Positions 49,704 to 57,909 are shown, counted from the first letter of the stretch. The stretch is 58,327 nt of DNA from Oscillospiraceae bacterium (GCA_015067665.1 SVLZ01000005.1:1-58327), one strand, 5' to 3'. A program made the numbers and translations. The notes: generated from the sequence alone by a model not told the origin.

Positions 49704-49731
49704 ATATTACCATACGTTTTTCAAAAAGCAA
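49704..49731 (-). promoter_or_regulatory. Promoter of copA
   Basis: Minus strand: TTGCTT (49726-49731), 16-base spacer, extended -10 TGGTAATAT with TAATAT at 49704-49709. It abuts the inverted repeat at 49731-49755. Confidence 0.55.
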
Positions 49732-49755
49732 GTATGCACTTATTTGTGCAGTACT
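49731..49755. promoter_or_regulatory. Inverted repeat in the copA-hxlR intergenic region (operator candidate)
   Basis: AGTATGCAC (49731-49739) and GTGCAGTACT (49746-49755) are inverted apart from one inserted base. The dyad touches the copA -35 and lies 26 bases before the HxlR gene, where a shared operator would be expected. Confidence 0.5.
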
Positions 49756-49780
49756 ATCCTTTATGATAGTGGTGAAATCT

Positions 49781-50149
49781 ATGAACGAAAAATCCAGCTG
49801 CCCGGTTGAAGCCACTCTCGGTCTCATCGGTGGCAAATACAAAACGCTGATCTTATGGCATCTTGCTGAGGCGAAAATGCGGTATTCTCAGCTGCAAAAA
49901 GCAATTCCAAAGGTAACGCCAAAGATCCTTACCCAACAGTTACGGGAATTGGAATCCGAGGGTCTTATTCACCGCGAGGTGTTTCCTGTCGTCCCTCCAA
50001 AAGTCGAGTATTCCCTGACTAAACTCGGCAAAAGTCTGATGCCCGTTTTGATTGCAATGCGGGATTGGGGAACAAACTATTTAAGAACCCACAAAGAGAT
50101 AGAACCCGGCTGTTTTATGGTACACAGCAATCTGAATCAAAACTTCTAA
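49781..50149 (+). CDS. HxlR-family transcriptional regulator
   Basis: A 122-residue winged-helix regulator with the HxlR hallmarks: an N-terminal Cys in SSCPVEATLGLIGGKYKTLILWHL, the recognition-helix region YSQLQKAIPKVTPKILTQQL, and the wing ESEGLIHREVFPVVPPKVEYSLT. HxlR proteins respond to aldehydes, electrophiles or redox signals through conserved cysteines. The ATG at 49781 with GGTG six bases upstream begins the conserved part; the frame starts at 49763. Divergent from copA and separated from it by an inverted repeat, it is a candidate regulator of that gene. Confidence 0.93.
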   Translation: MNEKSSCPVEATLGLIGGKYKTLILWHLAEAKMRYSQLQKAIPKVTPKILTQQLRELESEGLIHREVFPVVPPKVEYSLTKLGKSLMPVLIAMRDWGTNYLRTHKEIEPGCFMVHSNLNQNF

Positions 50150-50167
50150 AACCACAAGGAGAAAGAT

Positions 50168-51010
50168 ATGAATATTAAAATCATTTCCGACAGCACCTGC
50201 GACTTATCCAAAGAATTGATTGACAAATATAATATTACCATTATTCCTCTAACCGTTATTAAGGATGGACAGACTTTCCACGACTGCGTTGACATTACAA
50301 CTGCAGATATCTTTGCGCATGTTGCAGGCGGCGGCAGCCTATGTTCCACAGCAGCACTGAATATCGAGGAATACGCCGATGTATTTAGCCGTTACGCCGG
50401 TCTCTATGACGGCGTCGTTCACATCAACATCAGTTCCGGCTTCTCTTCCTGCTATCAGAATGCGTGTCTTGCTGCCGAAGAGTTTGACAACGTTCGTGTT
50501 ATCGACTCCCGCAACCTATCCACCGGTCAGGGTCTCGTAGTAATCCGCGCTTGCGAGCTGGCACAGACCTGTGCATCCTTGGACGAACTGGTGGAGAAGC
50601 TTGAGGAGATCATTCCCAAGGTAGAAGCCAGCTTCCTGCTTGACAGACTGGAGTATATGGTCAAAGGAGGCCGTTGCTCTTCTGTTGCAGCGTTGGGCGC
50701 AAACCTGCTGGGATTGAAGCCTTGCATTGAAGTTAAGGACGGCAAAATGTCTGTGGTTAAAAAGTACCGCGGCAGCTTCAGTAAATGCCTTGCTTCTTAT
50801 GTTAAGGACCGCCTTGCGAATCGAGATGATTTGAACCGCGAACACCTCTTTGTTACAAGAACACCCGTAACCGATGAGTGTTTCCACGCTGTTGAAGAGG
50901 CCGTTCAGGAGCACGCTGACTTTGAGAACATTTACTGGACCGAAGCTGGCTGTACCGTCTCCTGTCACTGTGGCCCCGGTACTTTGGGTGTACTCTTTAT
51001 TCGTAAATAA
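50168..51010 (+). CDS. DegV family fatty acid-binding protein
   Basis: A 280-residue DegV protein. N-terminal IKIISDSTCDLSKELIDKYN contains the DSTxDL signature; TIIPLTVI, NISSGFSSCYQNA, VIDSRNLSTGQGLVVI and the C-terminal HCGPGTLGVLFI complete the fold. In staphylococci such proteins (FakB) present a bound fatty acid to the kinase FakA; no fakA is here. AAGGAGA lies six bases before the ATG. A hairpin (51013-51039) follows the stop. Confidence 0.95.
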   Translation: MNIKIISDSTCDLSKELIDKYNITIIPLTVIKDGQTFHDCVDITTADIFAHVAGGGSLCSTAALNIEEYADVFSRYAGLYDGVVHINISSGFSSCYQNACLAAEEFDNVRVIDSRNLSTGQGLVVIRACELAQTCASLDELVEKLEEIIPKVEASFLLDRLEYMVKGGRCSSVAALGANLLGLKPCIEVKDGKMSVVKKYRGSFSKCLASYVKDRLANRDDLNREHLFVTRTPVTDECFHAVEEAVQEHADFENIYWTEAGCTVSCHCGPGTLGVLFIRK

Positions 51011-51012
51011 AA

Positions 51013-51039
51013 TATAATCGCCGGTTTAACCGGCGATTA
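51013..51039 (+). terminator. Hairpin after the degV gene
   Basis: Stem ATAATCGCCGG / CCGGCGATTAT with a five-base loop. No T-run follows, so termination efficiency is uncertain. Confidence 0.5.
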
Positions 51040-51065
51040 TTCATCTATACAGTGAGGTTCTTCTT

Positions 51066-52286
51066 ATGGACTATCCACTTATTTTTGATACCGCTATGGA
51101 GATCGGCTACCAACTGGCTATGAGCGGTGCAGAAACCTATCGCATTGAGGAAAGCATAAACCGGATTATGGCTGCTTACGGTGCAAAAGCCGAGGTTTTC
51201 GCCATTCCCAACAGTATGACAGCAACCATAACCACACCGGATGGCGAAAGCATCACCCGTCTGCGCCGCATAGGTTTTCACGGCAACGATATGGACACCG
51301 TGGAACTCTACAGTAATCTCAGCCGCCAGATTTGTACCGAGAAACCTGCTCCCGATGTTGCGGCGAAACTGGTTCAGGAGGCCGCTACACGCCGCAGGCG
51401 CTACACACTTCCAATGCTCCTTGTAGGCAATGTGATCGCCTCGATTGGTTTCTGCTTGTTCTTTGGCGGTACCGCTGTCGATACCATTGTTGCTGCTGCA
51501 TGTGGGCTTGTAATCGGTATTATTAACCATCTTTCTGCGAAGCTTCATATTAACAACTTCTTCGCTACGATGGTATCTACTTTTGCGATGGCATTGACCG
51601 CCTATCTCTTGGGAAGCACCGGTACTAACGCGGATGCCGCTATTGTTGCTGCAATTATGGCGCTTGTTCCGGGACTTCTGTTTATCAACGCCATCCGCGA
51701 TATTATTTTCGGCGACATTAATTCCGGCATTAACCGACTTGTCCATGTGATATTGATTGCTGTTGCTATTGGCCTTGGCGCTGCTGTTGCGCGCTCCCTA
51801 AGTATTTCATTAGTAGGACCGCAACCTGAGATCACGGCACAAAATTATGGTCCCATTATTCAGTGTGTCGCCGCATTCATCGGTTGTCTTGGTTTTTGTA
51901 TTTTATTTAATATTCACGGCATCGGCTCCCTGCTTTGCGCCTTGGGTGGCACTCTATCTTGGGGTGTCTATCTGATTGCTGCCTCCTTTACCGATCCCGT
52001 CGTCGGTTATTTATTCGGCACAGTCTTTGCCGCCTTCTATTCTGAAGCGATGGCCAGGATCCGTCACTTCCCTGCGATCACATATTTGGTGATTTCCGTT
52101 TTCCCGCTTCTACCCGGTGCCGGTATCTACTATACGACAAGCTTCTTATCTGATAATAATATGGAAGCTTTTTTAGAAAAAGGAACGGAAACGATCGCTA
52201 TCGCCGGTCTTATGGCAATCGGTATCCTTATTGTTTCCACGATCTTTCGCGGCACATCTGTATGGAAGCAAATGCGGCATAAATAA
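51066..52286 (+). CDS. Threonine/serine exporter family protein (ThrE-like)
   Basis: A 406-residue membrane protein with the one-piece ThrE layout. The soluble N-terminal part (about 1-115) has GYQLAMSGAETYRIEESINRIM, typical of DUF1212, and the rest has about ten helices, ending in the second (DUF3815-like) half with FHFPAIT-type RIRHFPAITYLVISVFPLLPGAGIYY. Corynebacterium ThrE exports threonine and serine; many Firmicutes split it into two proteins, whereas here it is a single chain. It is followed by a strong terminator. Confidence 0.9.
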   Translation: MDYPLIFDTAMEIGYQLAMSGAETYRIEESINRIMAAYGAKAEVFAIPNSMTATITTPDGESITRLRRIGFHGNDMDTVELYSNLSRQICTEKPAPDVAAKLVQEAATRRRRYTLPMLLVGNVIASIGFCLFFGGTAVDTIVAAACGLVIGIINHLSAKLHINNFFATMVSTFAMALTAYLLGSTGTNADAAIVAAIMALVPGLLFINAIRDIIFGDINSGINRLVHVILIAVAIGLGAAVARSLSISLVGPQPEITAQNYGPIIQCVAAFIGCLGFCILFNIHGIGSLLCALGGTLSWGVYLIAASFTDPVVGYLFGTVFAAFYSEAMARIRHFPAITYLVISVFPLLPGAGIYYTTSFLSDNNMEAFLEKGTETIAIAGLMAIGILIVSTIFRGTSVWKQMRHK

Positions 52287-52290
52287 GCAA

Positions 52291-52318
52291 AAAAACCGTC
52301 CCAATCGGGACGGTTTTT
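52291..52318. terminator. Bidirectional terminator
   Basis: Twelve-base stem AAAAACCGTCCC / GGGACGGTTTTT with AATC loop, between the ThrE-like gene and the convergent small membrane protein gene. Confidence 0.92.
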
Positions 52319-52328
52319 CATATGTAAC

Positions 52329-52655
52329 TTATTGGAACAAACCAACAAAGAACTCAACAATTCCCCAAAGGAAGGTGCCAATACCTGCAACAAAGGCAAT
52401 GATCGTGGAAAATACAGCACCAATGGCATTGACGATAGCAGCAAAGACTAAGAATATACCAACGATAATCTTACCAAACGGACCATCAAGGAACTCACTA
52501 TCTGCCCAACCCATATCCTCCGCAAGGGTGTCGCCAAGGGACTCAGATTGTTCTTCGTCTGCGGCTTCAGCAAACACAGTTGTGGGTCCTACACAGACAA
52601 ACATCGCAAGTAACAAAGAAGCAATCAAAAACATAATTAAGAATCTGCTTTTCAT
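52329..52655 (-). CDS. Small exported membrane protein, unknown function
   Basis: A 108-residue protein with a signal peptide (LIMFLIASLLLAMFVCVG, probable cleavage after TTVFA), a short acidic stretch (ADEEQSESLGDTLAED) and a long hydrophobic C-terminal region forming one or two helices (GKIIVGIFLVFAAIVNAIGA and IIAFVAGIGTFLWGIVEFFV). No family recognised. It has its own promoter, and AAAGGAG ten bases before the ATG. Confidence 0.72.
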   Translation of the reverse strand: MKSRFLIMFLIASLLLAMFVCVGPTTVFAEAADEEQSESLGDTLAEDMGWADSEFLDGPFGKIIVGIFLVFAAIVNAIGAVFSTIIAFVAGIGTFLWGIVEFFVGLFQ

Positions 52656-52702
52656 AAGTATCGATCTCCTTTACTGAAAATTGACGCGCTCTGCGTAAAT
52701 TC

Positions 52703-52730
52703 ATTTTATCACATATAGATAAAAATGCAA
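52703..52730 (-). promoter_or_regulatory. Promoter of the small exported protein gene
   Basis: Minus strand: TTGCAT (52725-52730), 16-base spacer, TAAAAT (52703-52708). Confidence 0.6.
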
Positions 52731-52782
52731 GACTAATCCACTCAAAAATTCTGATTCTCAAATTAGACACGAAAATAAAAAA

Positions 52783-52802
52783 GCCCGCTCGTTTGAGCGG
52801 AC
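52783..52802 (-). terminator. Intrinsic terminator beside the tRNA-fragment mosaic
   Basis: Minus strand: GTCCGCTC-AAAC-GAGCGGGC (one G-U pair) followed by six T. It follows the second copy of the tRNA 3' end at 52808-52821, as if ending a former tRNA transcript. Confidence 0.7.
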
Positions 52803-52807
52803 TTTCA

Positions 52808-52984
52808 TTTTGGAGCTGCTATCCCGTTGTGGTACCCGGCGAATGTCCTCGGCTCTTTGCCTCGTCCCTCGCCGACCACTGCCACTCGCTCCCCTCCCTT
52901 TATCTGCCACCGGCAGCGGTCGGGTCGCTCCCCAAATTTGACCTGGCTGATTTTAACGGATGAGGTCGCCAGTTCGGCTTAAAA
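52808..52984. repeat. Mosaic of tRNA-Thr fragments and a GC-rich element
   Basis: The stretch starts with TTTTGGAGCTGCTA (52808-52821), a direct copy of the tRNA-Thr 3' end at 53021-53034. About 110 GC-rich bases follow with short repeats (GGGGAGCGA and TGGCAG, minus strand) and the small hairpin CTGCCACCGGCAG (52905-52917). Then comes a T-arm-like piece (around 52932-52948) and 18 bases, GGATGAGGTCGCCAGTTC (52958-52975), identical to the tRNA-Thr but in opposite orientation. No ORF is credible. It may be a decayed second tRNA invaded by a repeat element. Confidence 0.6.
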
Positions 52985-53023
52985 CTAAAAAATCAGCCAT
53001 CCCGGTTGGGATGACTGATTTTT
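52985..53023 (-). terminator. Terminator of tRNA-Thr
   Basis: Imperfect long stem around AAATCAGCCATCCC / GGGATGACTGATTT with GGTT loop, and T-runs on the minus strand directly after the tRNA 3' end. Confidence 0.82.
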
Positions 53024-53099
<76 letters not shown>

Positions 53100-53119
53100 A
53101 TGTCGCACACAGCTTCGCT

Positions 53120-53148
53120 ATTATATCGCAGTGTGCGAAAATTGTCAA
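53120..53148 (-). promoter_or_regulatory. Sigma-A promoter of tRNA-Thr
   Basis: Minus strand: perfect TTGACA (53143-53148), 17-base spacer, perfect TATAAT (53120-53125). An inverted repeat TCGCACAC / GTGTGCGA (53103-53110 and 53131-53138) flanks the -10. Confidence 0.9.
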
Positions 53149-53162
53149 TACCTAAATTGAAA

Positions 53163-53762
53163 TTATTCTGTTATTTTTTCGGAATTTTCCGCCCAAGCTG
53201 GTAATGCGGAAAAGGTCCTTGTTTTACCGTGCAAAATAAAGCGGAGATTGCAGGAAAACAGCGCTATTTCTTTCTCCGGACTCCGAGCGCCATATTTATG
53301 ATCGCCAACAAGAGGATAACCACGAGAAGCAAACTGAACGCGAATCTGATGGCTTCTCCCTGTATGGAGGCGCACCCGAACAAGGCTTCGCGCCCCTGCC
53401 GTCAAGCATCGATAGGTCAACTTAGCCTCTTTTACACCTGCACGTTTTCTATTGACCACATAGACTTTATTCTTACGGCTGTCCTTAAAAAGCAGATCTT
53501 CCCAATCGCCACTTTCAGGAGGGCAGCCTTCTACCATCGCCACATACTCCTTGACCATTTCACCGTTTTGGATCTGCCTCGACAAATCTGCAGCTGCAGA
53601 TTTATTTCTTGCATAGACCATCACGCCACCTACCCCTTTATCGAGGCGGTGAACAGTGTATATTTCCCCACCAAGCGCTGCCGGAAGCTCGTGCTCGGAA
53701 TCCATACCAACGGGTTTCATGCACACAACTATATCCTTGTCCTCAAACAAAATATCGATCAC
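53163..53762 (-). CDS. RluA-family pseudouridine synthase
   Basis: A 199-residue stand-alone catalytic domain with no S4 domain. Motifs: VVCMKPVGMDSEHE, the catalytic Asp in YTVHRLDKGVGGVMVYARN, VKEYVAMVEG, and the RLHTGRSHQIRVQFASRGYPLVGD segment. It modifies uridines in rRNA or tRNA; the target is not predictable from sequence alone. Shorter than most RluA/C/D. The ATG overlaps the DUF6320-like stop by four bases. Confidence 0.93.
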   Translation of the reverse strand: MIDILFEDKDIVVCMKPVGMDSEHELPAALGGEIYTVHRLDKGVGGVMVYARNKSAAADLSRQIQNGEMVKEYVAMVEGCPPESGDWEDLLFKDSRKNKVYVVNRKRAGVKEAKLTYRCLTAGARSLVRVRLHTGRSHQIRVQFASRGYPLVGDHKYGARSPEKEIALFSCNLRFILHGKTRTFSALPAWAENSEKITE

Positions 53763-54454
53763 AAGAAGAATCTCCGTTCCATAGATTCACGGGCAGGTCG
53801 GCAAATAGCCAAAAAGATCAGCATACCCCCAAGAATAACTAATACGATCATTGGATAAAATGACCAACCAAGAAACTGAATCGCATCAAATGTAATGTAC
53901 GACAGATATTCAACCAGCGGGATAAATAGGCCAACCGCAATACCGCCGCCGCCGAGGATATAAAGGATCCCCTTCGGCAAATAGCGAAGCAGAACAACAA
54001 CCGCAGTTACAATCAGCGCAACACCCCCAGTAACCGGCAATCCAAAGCTCAAAAACCAGTAACCCTTTGTGTACAAGCTGATATACAGCAAGTATAAGGC
54101 AATTGATGCAAAGATACAGGGCAGAAAAATGGCTGGGTTTGGCTTATTAAACCACCATGGCAACACAAACATAACATAACCGACAATCAGGCCACCGATC
54201 ACGTACCCTGACCAAGTTACACGATCATGGATTTGAAAATCACACAGTAAGGTGATCAATAGCGGGATAATAAATAGAGTGGTCACAATGATTTTTGCGC
54301 CTTTCGGGCTTACGCGGGGCTCCGGAAACTTTTCATTTGGGTAAAGTGGTTCCCCGGCACTACGGGTAATATCCGGATGGTAAGCAACCACACCGCATAG
54401 CGGGCAGGTTTTTTCCGTATCTGCCAGTTTAACGCCGCAATTTACGCAGTACAT
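53759..54454 (-). CDS. DUF6320-like zinc-ribbon membrane protein
   Basis: A 231-residue protein with an N-terminal zinc ribbon (YCVNCGVKLADTEKTCPLCG, two CxxC) and, after a linker, six or so membrane helices covering about 55-225. This combination fits the family I know as DUF6320, which often neighbours acyltransferase and alpha/beta hydrolase genes, as here. AGGAGG lies five bases before the ATG at 54454; the frame extends 65 codons upstream into the previous gene but without a start signal. Function unknown, plausibly a membrane partner of the fusion enzyme. Confidence 0.78.
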   Translation of the reverse strand: MYCVNCGVKLADTEKTCPLCGVVAYHPDITRSAGEPLYPNEKFPEPRVSPKGAKIIVTTLFIIPLLITLLCDFQIHDRVTWSGYVIGGLIVGYVMFVLPWWFNKPNPAIFLPCIFASIALYLLYISLYTKGYWFLSFGLPVTGGVALIVTAVVVLLRYLPKGILYILGGGGIAVGLFIPLVEYLSYITFDAIQFLGWSFYPMIVLVILGGMLIFLAICRPARESMERRFFL

Positions 54455-54467
54455 AAGCTCCTCCTTT

Positions 54468-56630
54468 CTATTGAGGGGAATTGCTCTCAACCTCAACCTC
54501 CAAACCAAGTCCTTGCAGCACCTTGAAGAAATGGTACTCAAGGTCAGATTCTCGGATGTTTCGGATGAAATTGATACAGGTGTTTTCTCCATAGGAAATA
54601 ACGCCACAGTTATAAGGTGCAGAAGATTGCACACCGAGTATAAAGTCAAATCTGTCTACATAGGGCAGCATATCCTCCGGTAATTTCACAAGGCCCAAAT
54701 TTGATAGACTCAGGCAGGATTTCCGCTCTCCGACAGAGTCAAACACCATCTTCATTATGATATTCTTAACAAACAGCGGCACCAAGCGAATAGCCAAGAT
54801 CCGCTCAGAACCGACATTCGCAGCGATCATTGAACTCATAAACTTTTGATTTACTTCCAAGGCCATTGTGCTGCGAACCACTTCGCATAATTCCCGAAAA
54901 TCGTAATGACCAAGGCGCGGGTCGATTTCAGGTGTAGTATAGAGCGCAAAATTCCGTAGCGTACGGCTTTGGAAAAGATTACGCAGATTTACCGGGAGCT
55001 GCACCTTGACTGCCTTGCGCTGCATTGGATTTGGCACATACTGGGCCTGCATATTCTGCAGCGCATCCATCATAACGGCCCCTAAGAAGGTAGTGACAGT
55101 AACATGATGTTCCTTTGCCTTACGTACTAAGTCGGCTGTCCGTAGACGCAGGCAAGTTACGTGAATGTAATCGTCTTTTTCCGGTGTGCCGCGCACTTGC
55201 CACGCATCTGTGCCTTTTCGGCTGGCAGTCACCGGACCTGCATATTTTTGGAAGGAATCCTCCATCTCGTCCTCAGTAGGCTCTTCCAATCTCCCAAGCA
55301 CACCGTCTTTCGGTGTTATTTTGGTACCGTATTTTTGGTGGATGTATTCCGCAACAAGGGTCTTTAGAAACACAAGACCTCCGGATCCGTCCGTGAGGGA
55401 ATGGAACATCTCCACAGCAATCCGCTTCTTATATACAATGACACGGAAGGCGCATTGGCGCATTTCTTCAGAATACATACCGGAAAGCGGATAACTGTTC
55501 TCCTCCCGAATGGAAGGCGCTTGCTGGAGTTGTTGTAGGTAATACCAAAATACACCCTTACGCAGACGGGCACACAGTACCGGAAAACGACGGACTGTAA
55601 CATCTAAAGCCGTTTGGAGGACATCTACATCCACATTGTCCCTAAGCGTTGCGGAAAGGCGGAAAACATTGCTCCAGTTCTTTGTCCGAACAGCTGGATA
55701 AATCTTCGCAGCGTTATCAAGTGGTGTCCAGCGCAGCTTGTTCTCTTGGGCAATATACTTGTTGAGAAAACGTTCGATCTGCAAAAAGTCCTTAGCATCT
55801 TCTTTAAGGCCATAAAGGAGATAGCCATGCCACCGTTCAGGCGCGACCACAAGCTCACTTTTTATATTAGATGCCAAAAGGCTTTTGTGTAGTTCCTCAC
55901 TGTCGCTCTTCATCACCTCATCATCGCCTACAAAGATAAGCGACGGTGGCATCATCGAAAGATCAGCAAAAAGCGGGGATACCAAGGGATTTTTTTTATC
56001 AACTGTATAACTGCGCGCATAGAACTCCAATATTTCCCTGGACATAGAGGGATCTCTTTGGCGGTTTTCTTCATAAGACGAACCGGAAAGGGTCAAATCC
56101 ACCCAAGGAGAGATTGCAATAATGCCCCCCGGCATTGCAAATCCTTCCTCTGCAATCCGCAAACACAGGGCATAACAAAGGCCACCACCGGCGCTTTCAC
56201 CACAAAGCGCAATTTGTTCCGGGTGATAACCCTTCGTAAGCAAATAACGGTATGCCTCCAGCGCGTCCTCCACTGCCGCAGGAAAAGGATTTTCAGGAGC
56301 GAGACGGTATCCGATGCAGAATGTACGCATTGCATACCGAGAGGCTAAAACAGATGCAAAGCCCTTTGCATATTCTATATCGCCACAGGTATAGCCACCG
56401 CCGTGCAAATATAAGATCACGCCGTGCCTACGTTCATCGCGGGGAATTACCCAGGCGCCTTCAAAGTTAGGAAAGCTATGTTTCTTTACGAGAACCTGTG
56501 CGCCATTCACAGCACTCATCAGTTCCCCGATTTTTCGCTGGCCTTTTCGTATTGTATCCAAGGAGCAGTTTTTGAGCAGTGGCTGCAGCATACCAAGTTG
56601 ACTGCGAACCATCTTTGCGGATAACGCCAT
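54468..56630 (-). CDS. Alpha/beta hydrolase-condensation-type acyltransferase fusion
   Basis: A 720-residue two-domain protein. Residues about 60-300 are a hormone-sensitive-lipase-type hydrolase: VILYLHGGGYTCGD (oxyanion HGGG), LAPENPFPAA, the nucleophile GESAGGGL, the acidic FVGDDEVMKSDS and the His of RWHGYLLYG. Residues about 315-720 resemble alcohol acetyltransferase/PapA-type condensation domains: FHSLTDGSGGLVFLKTL corresponds to HHxxxDG with Ser in the second place, and QLPVNLRNLFQSRTLRNFA to the DFG-adjacent core. The likely chemistry is acyl or acetyl transfer to, and removal from, a small alcohol or lipid. Start 56630 follows GGGGG at seven bases. The DUF6320-like gene follows after 13 bases. 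Confidence 0.8.
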   Translation of the reverse strand: MALSAKMVRSQLGMLQPLLKNCSLDTIRKGQRKIGELMSAVNGAQVLVKKHSFPNFEGAWVIPRDERRHGVILYLHGGGYTCGDIEYAKGFASVLASRYAMRTFCIGYRLAPENPFPAAVEDALEAYRYLLTKGYHPEQIALCGESAGGGLCYALCLRIAEEGFAMPGGIIAISPWVDLTLSGSSYEENRQRDPSMSREILEFYARSYTVDKKNPLVSPLFADLSMMPPSLIFVGDDEVMKSDSEELHKSLLASNIKSELVVAPERWHGYLLYGLKEDAKDFLQIERFLNKYIAQENKLRWTPLDNAAKIYPAVRTKNWSNVFRLSATLRDNVDVDVLQTALDVTVRRFPVLCARLRKGVFWYYLQQLQQAPSIREENSYPLSGMYSEEMRQCAFRVIVYKKRIAVEMFHSLTDGSGGLVFLKTLVAEYIHQKYGTKITPKDGVLGRLEEPTEDEMEDSFQKYAGPVTASRKGTDAWQVRGTPEKDDYIHVTCLRLRTADLVRKAKEHHVTVTTFLGAVMMDALQNMQAQYVPNPMQRKAVKVQLPVNLRNLFQSRTLRNFALYTTPEIDPRLGHYDFRELCEVVRSTMALEVNQKFMSSMIAANVGSERILAIRLVPLFVKNIIMKMVFDSVGERKSCLSLSNLGLVKLPEDMLPYVDRFDFILGVQSSAPYNCGVISYGENTCINFIRNIRESDLEYHFFKVLQGLGLEVEVESNSPQ

Positions 56631-56653
56631 AATAGGTCCCCCTTTCTCCTTAT

Positions 56654-56682
56654 ATTTTACCTTATAAACTGAAAAATGACAA
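56654..56682 (-). promoter_or_regulatory. Sigma-A promoter of the hydrolase-acyltransferase operon
   Basis: Minus strand: TTGTCA (56677-56682), 17-base spacer, TAAAAT (56654-56659). It drives the fusion, DUF6320-like and RluA-type genes. Confidence 0.75.
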
Positions 56683-56714
56683 TAGTAATTTTCTTTTGCT
56701 ATTTTAGAAAAATG

Positions 56715-56741
56715 CACCGAAGAGGTCTTACCCCTTCGGTG
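56715..56741 (-). terminator. Terminator after the yitT-like gene
   Basis: Stem CACCGAAGGGG / CCTCTTCGGTG on the minus strand (arms 56731-56741 and 56715-56725, one mismatch), then GCATTTTTC. Confidence 0.72.
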
Positions 56742-56745
56742 TCAT

Positions 56746-57597
56746 TCATTTCGATATTTTCTTAGGCTGGTACTTCATTTCACTAACTGCGTAAACAGTA
56801 ATAAAAGCCTTTGGATCCACCTCTTTGACATAGTTCATAAGCGCCTTAAACTCGTGCTTATCTACAATCGTAATGATCTCCTTGCGGGGAACATTGTCAT
56901 ACGCACCAACGATCTCATTAAGAGTTGCACCGCTGTGCAGCTCATGAAGAATATACTGCGTGATTTCGTCAAGCTTCGGAGATATAATACACACGCGTCG
57001 CTTAATATCCATATCGAAAATAAAGTGATCCACGATCATGCCACCAAAATAAGTACCGAGTACACTGAGCACGACCGTTTTCGCATCATAGCAAAGAGCG
57101 GAGCTCAATGCCACGGCAATACCGGAAACAGACATTGCCTTTCCCATATCCATACGGAGGTACTTATTCATAATCTTTGCAACGATGTCCAGACCGCCGG
57201 AGGATGCGTTTTTGGGAAACAGAATAGCAAGACCGATTCCGACAACGAGAATGTAACAAATCACATCCAGCAGCGGGTCTTGGGTAATGGATTGAAAATT
57301 TGGGAATATCCATTCAAATACACCCATCACAGTGGGCATAAGAATCGAACAGTAAACAGTCTTAATGCCGAATTCCGGTCCTACAAGGATAAAACCGATG
57401 ATCAGGAGACCTATGTTCATCAGAAGAGTAATCACAGAAACAGACAATGGGATAAAGTTGCTTAATACCATTGCAAGCGCTGCGCCGCTGCCCACTGAGA
57501 CATGGCTTGGCAGCATAAAGAAAAATACAGCGGCGGCAACGATTACCGTACCGACAGTGATGATAAAATACTCTTTGATCGTACTGCGAATTTTCAT
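56746..57597 (-). CDS. YitT family membrane protein
   Basis: A 283-residue protein with five N-terminal membrane helices (FIITVGTVIVAAAVFFFMLP to about 195) and a soluble C-terminal DUF2179 domain (about 215-283: RRVCIISPKLDEITQYILHE, KEIITIVDKHEF, VDPKAFITVYAVSEM). FPKNASSGGLDIVAKI in the centre is a family signature. Function of the family is not established. The ATG at 57597 has GAGG eight bases upstream; the open frame begins at 57618. It lies 79 bases downstream of the tRNA-Leu gene in the same direction. Confidence 0.92.
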   Translation of the reverse strand: MKIRSTIKEYFIITVGTVIVAAAVFFFMLPSHVSVGSGAALAMVLSNFIPLSVSVITLLMNIGLLIIGFILVGPEFGIKTVYCSILMPTVMGVFEWIFPNFQSITQDPLLDVICYILVVGIGLAILFPKNASSGGLDIVAKIMNKYLRMDMGKAMSVSGIAVALSSALCYDAKTVVLSVLGTYFGGMIVDHFIFDMDIKRRVCIISPKLDEITQYILHELHSGATLNEIVGAYDNVPRKEIITIVDKHEFKALMNYVKEVDPKAFITVYAVSEMKYQPKKISK

Positions 57598-57644
57598 TAT
57601 AAAAACCTCAATGTCCACACAGTATAGGGTGATTATGGTATCTT

Positions 57645-57677
57645 AAAACCCCATTTGTCTTTGACAAATGGGGTTTT
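57645..57677 (-). terminator. Terminator of tRNA-Leu
   Basis: Fifteen-base perfect stem AAAACCCCATTTGTC / GACAAATGGGGTTTT with TTT loop directly after the tRNA, ending in TTTT on the minus strand. Confidence 0.9.
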
Positions 57678-57763
57678 GGTGCCGGTGGCCGGGCTCGAAC
57701 CGGCACGGTGTTGCCACCGGTGGATTTTGAGTCCACTTCGTCTACCAATTCCAACACACCGGC
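57677..57763 (-). tRNA. tRNA-Leu (anticodon CAA)
   Basis: An 87-base type II tRNA on the minus strand: acceptor GCCGGTG / CACCGGC, anticodon stem GTGGA / TCCAC with loop CTCAAAA giving anticodon CAA, long variable arm CGGTGGCAACACCG, T-arm GCCGG-TTCGAGC-CCGGC, and an encoded CCA. Confidence 0.95.
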
Positions 57764-57775
57764 AAGTACCACAGT

Positions 57776-57804
57776 AGTATACAACATCTTTTCAAAAATA
57801 GCAA
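57776..57804 (-). promoter_or_regulatory. Sigma-A promoter of tRNA-Leu
   Basis: Minus strand: TTGCTA (57799-57804), 17-base spacer, TATACT (57776-57781). Confidence 0.72.
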
Positions 57805-57848
57805 GAGGAAATTTTAATATTTTCAATTTGATTTACTGTAAGCGATGC

Positions 57849-57877
57849 TTGAATTTGCAAATACCCGATGGTATAAT
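57849..57877 (+). promoter_or_regulatory. Sigma-A promoter of the M42 peptidase gene
   Basis: TTGAAT (57849-57854), 17-base spacer, extended -10 TGGTATAAT with TATAAT at 57872-57877. Confidence 0.8.
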
Positions 57878-57909
57878 ATTAAAAACTCACATTTGGAGGC
57901 AAGATAACT

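Noticed and set aside
54455..54649. 65-codon N-terminal extension of the DUF6320-like protein
   Set aside because: It overlaps the hydrolase-acyltransferase gene and has no start signal; AGGAGG directly precedes the ATG at 54454.
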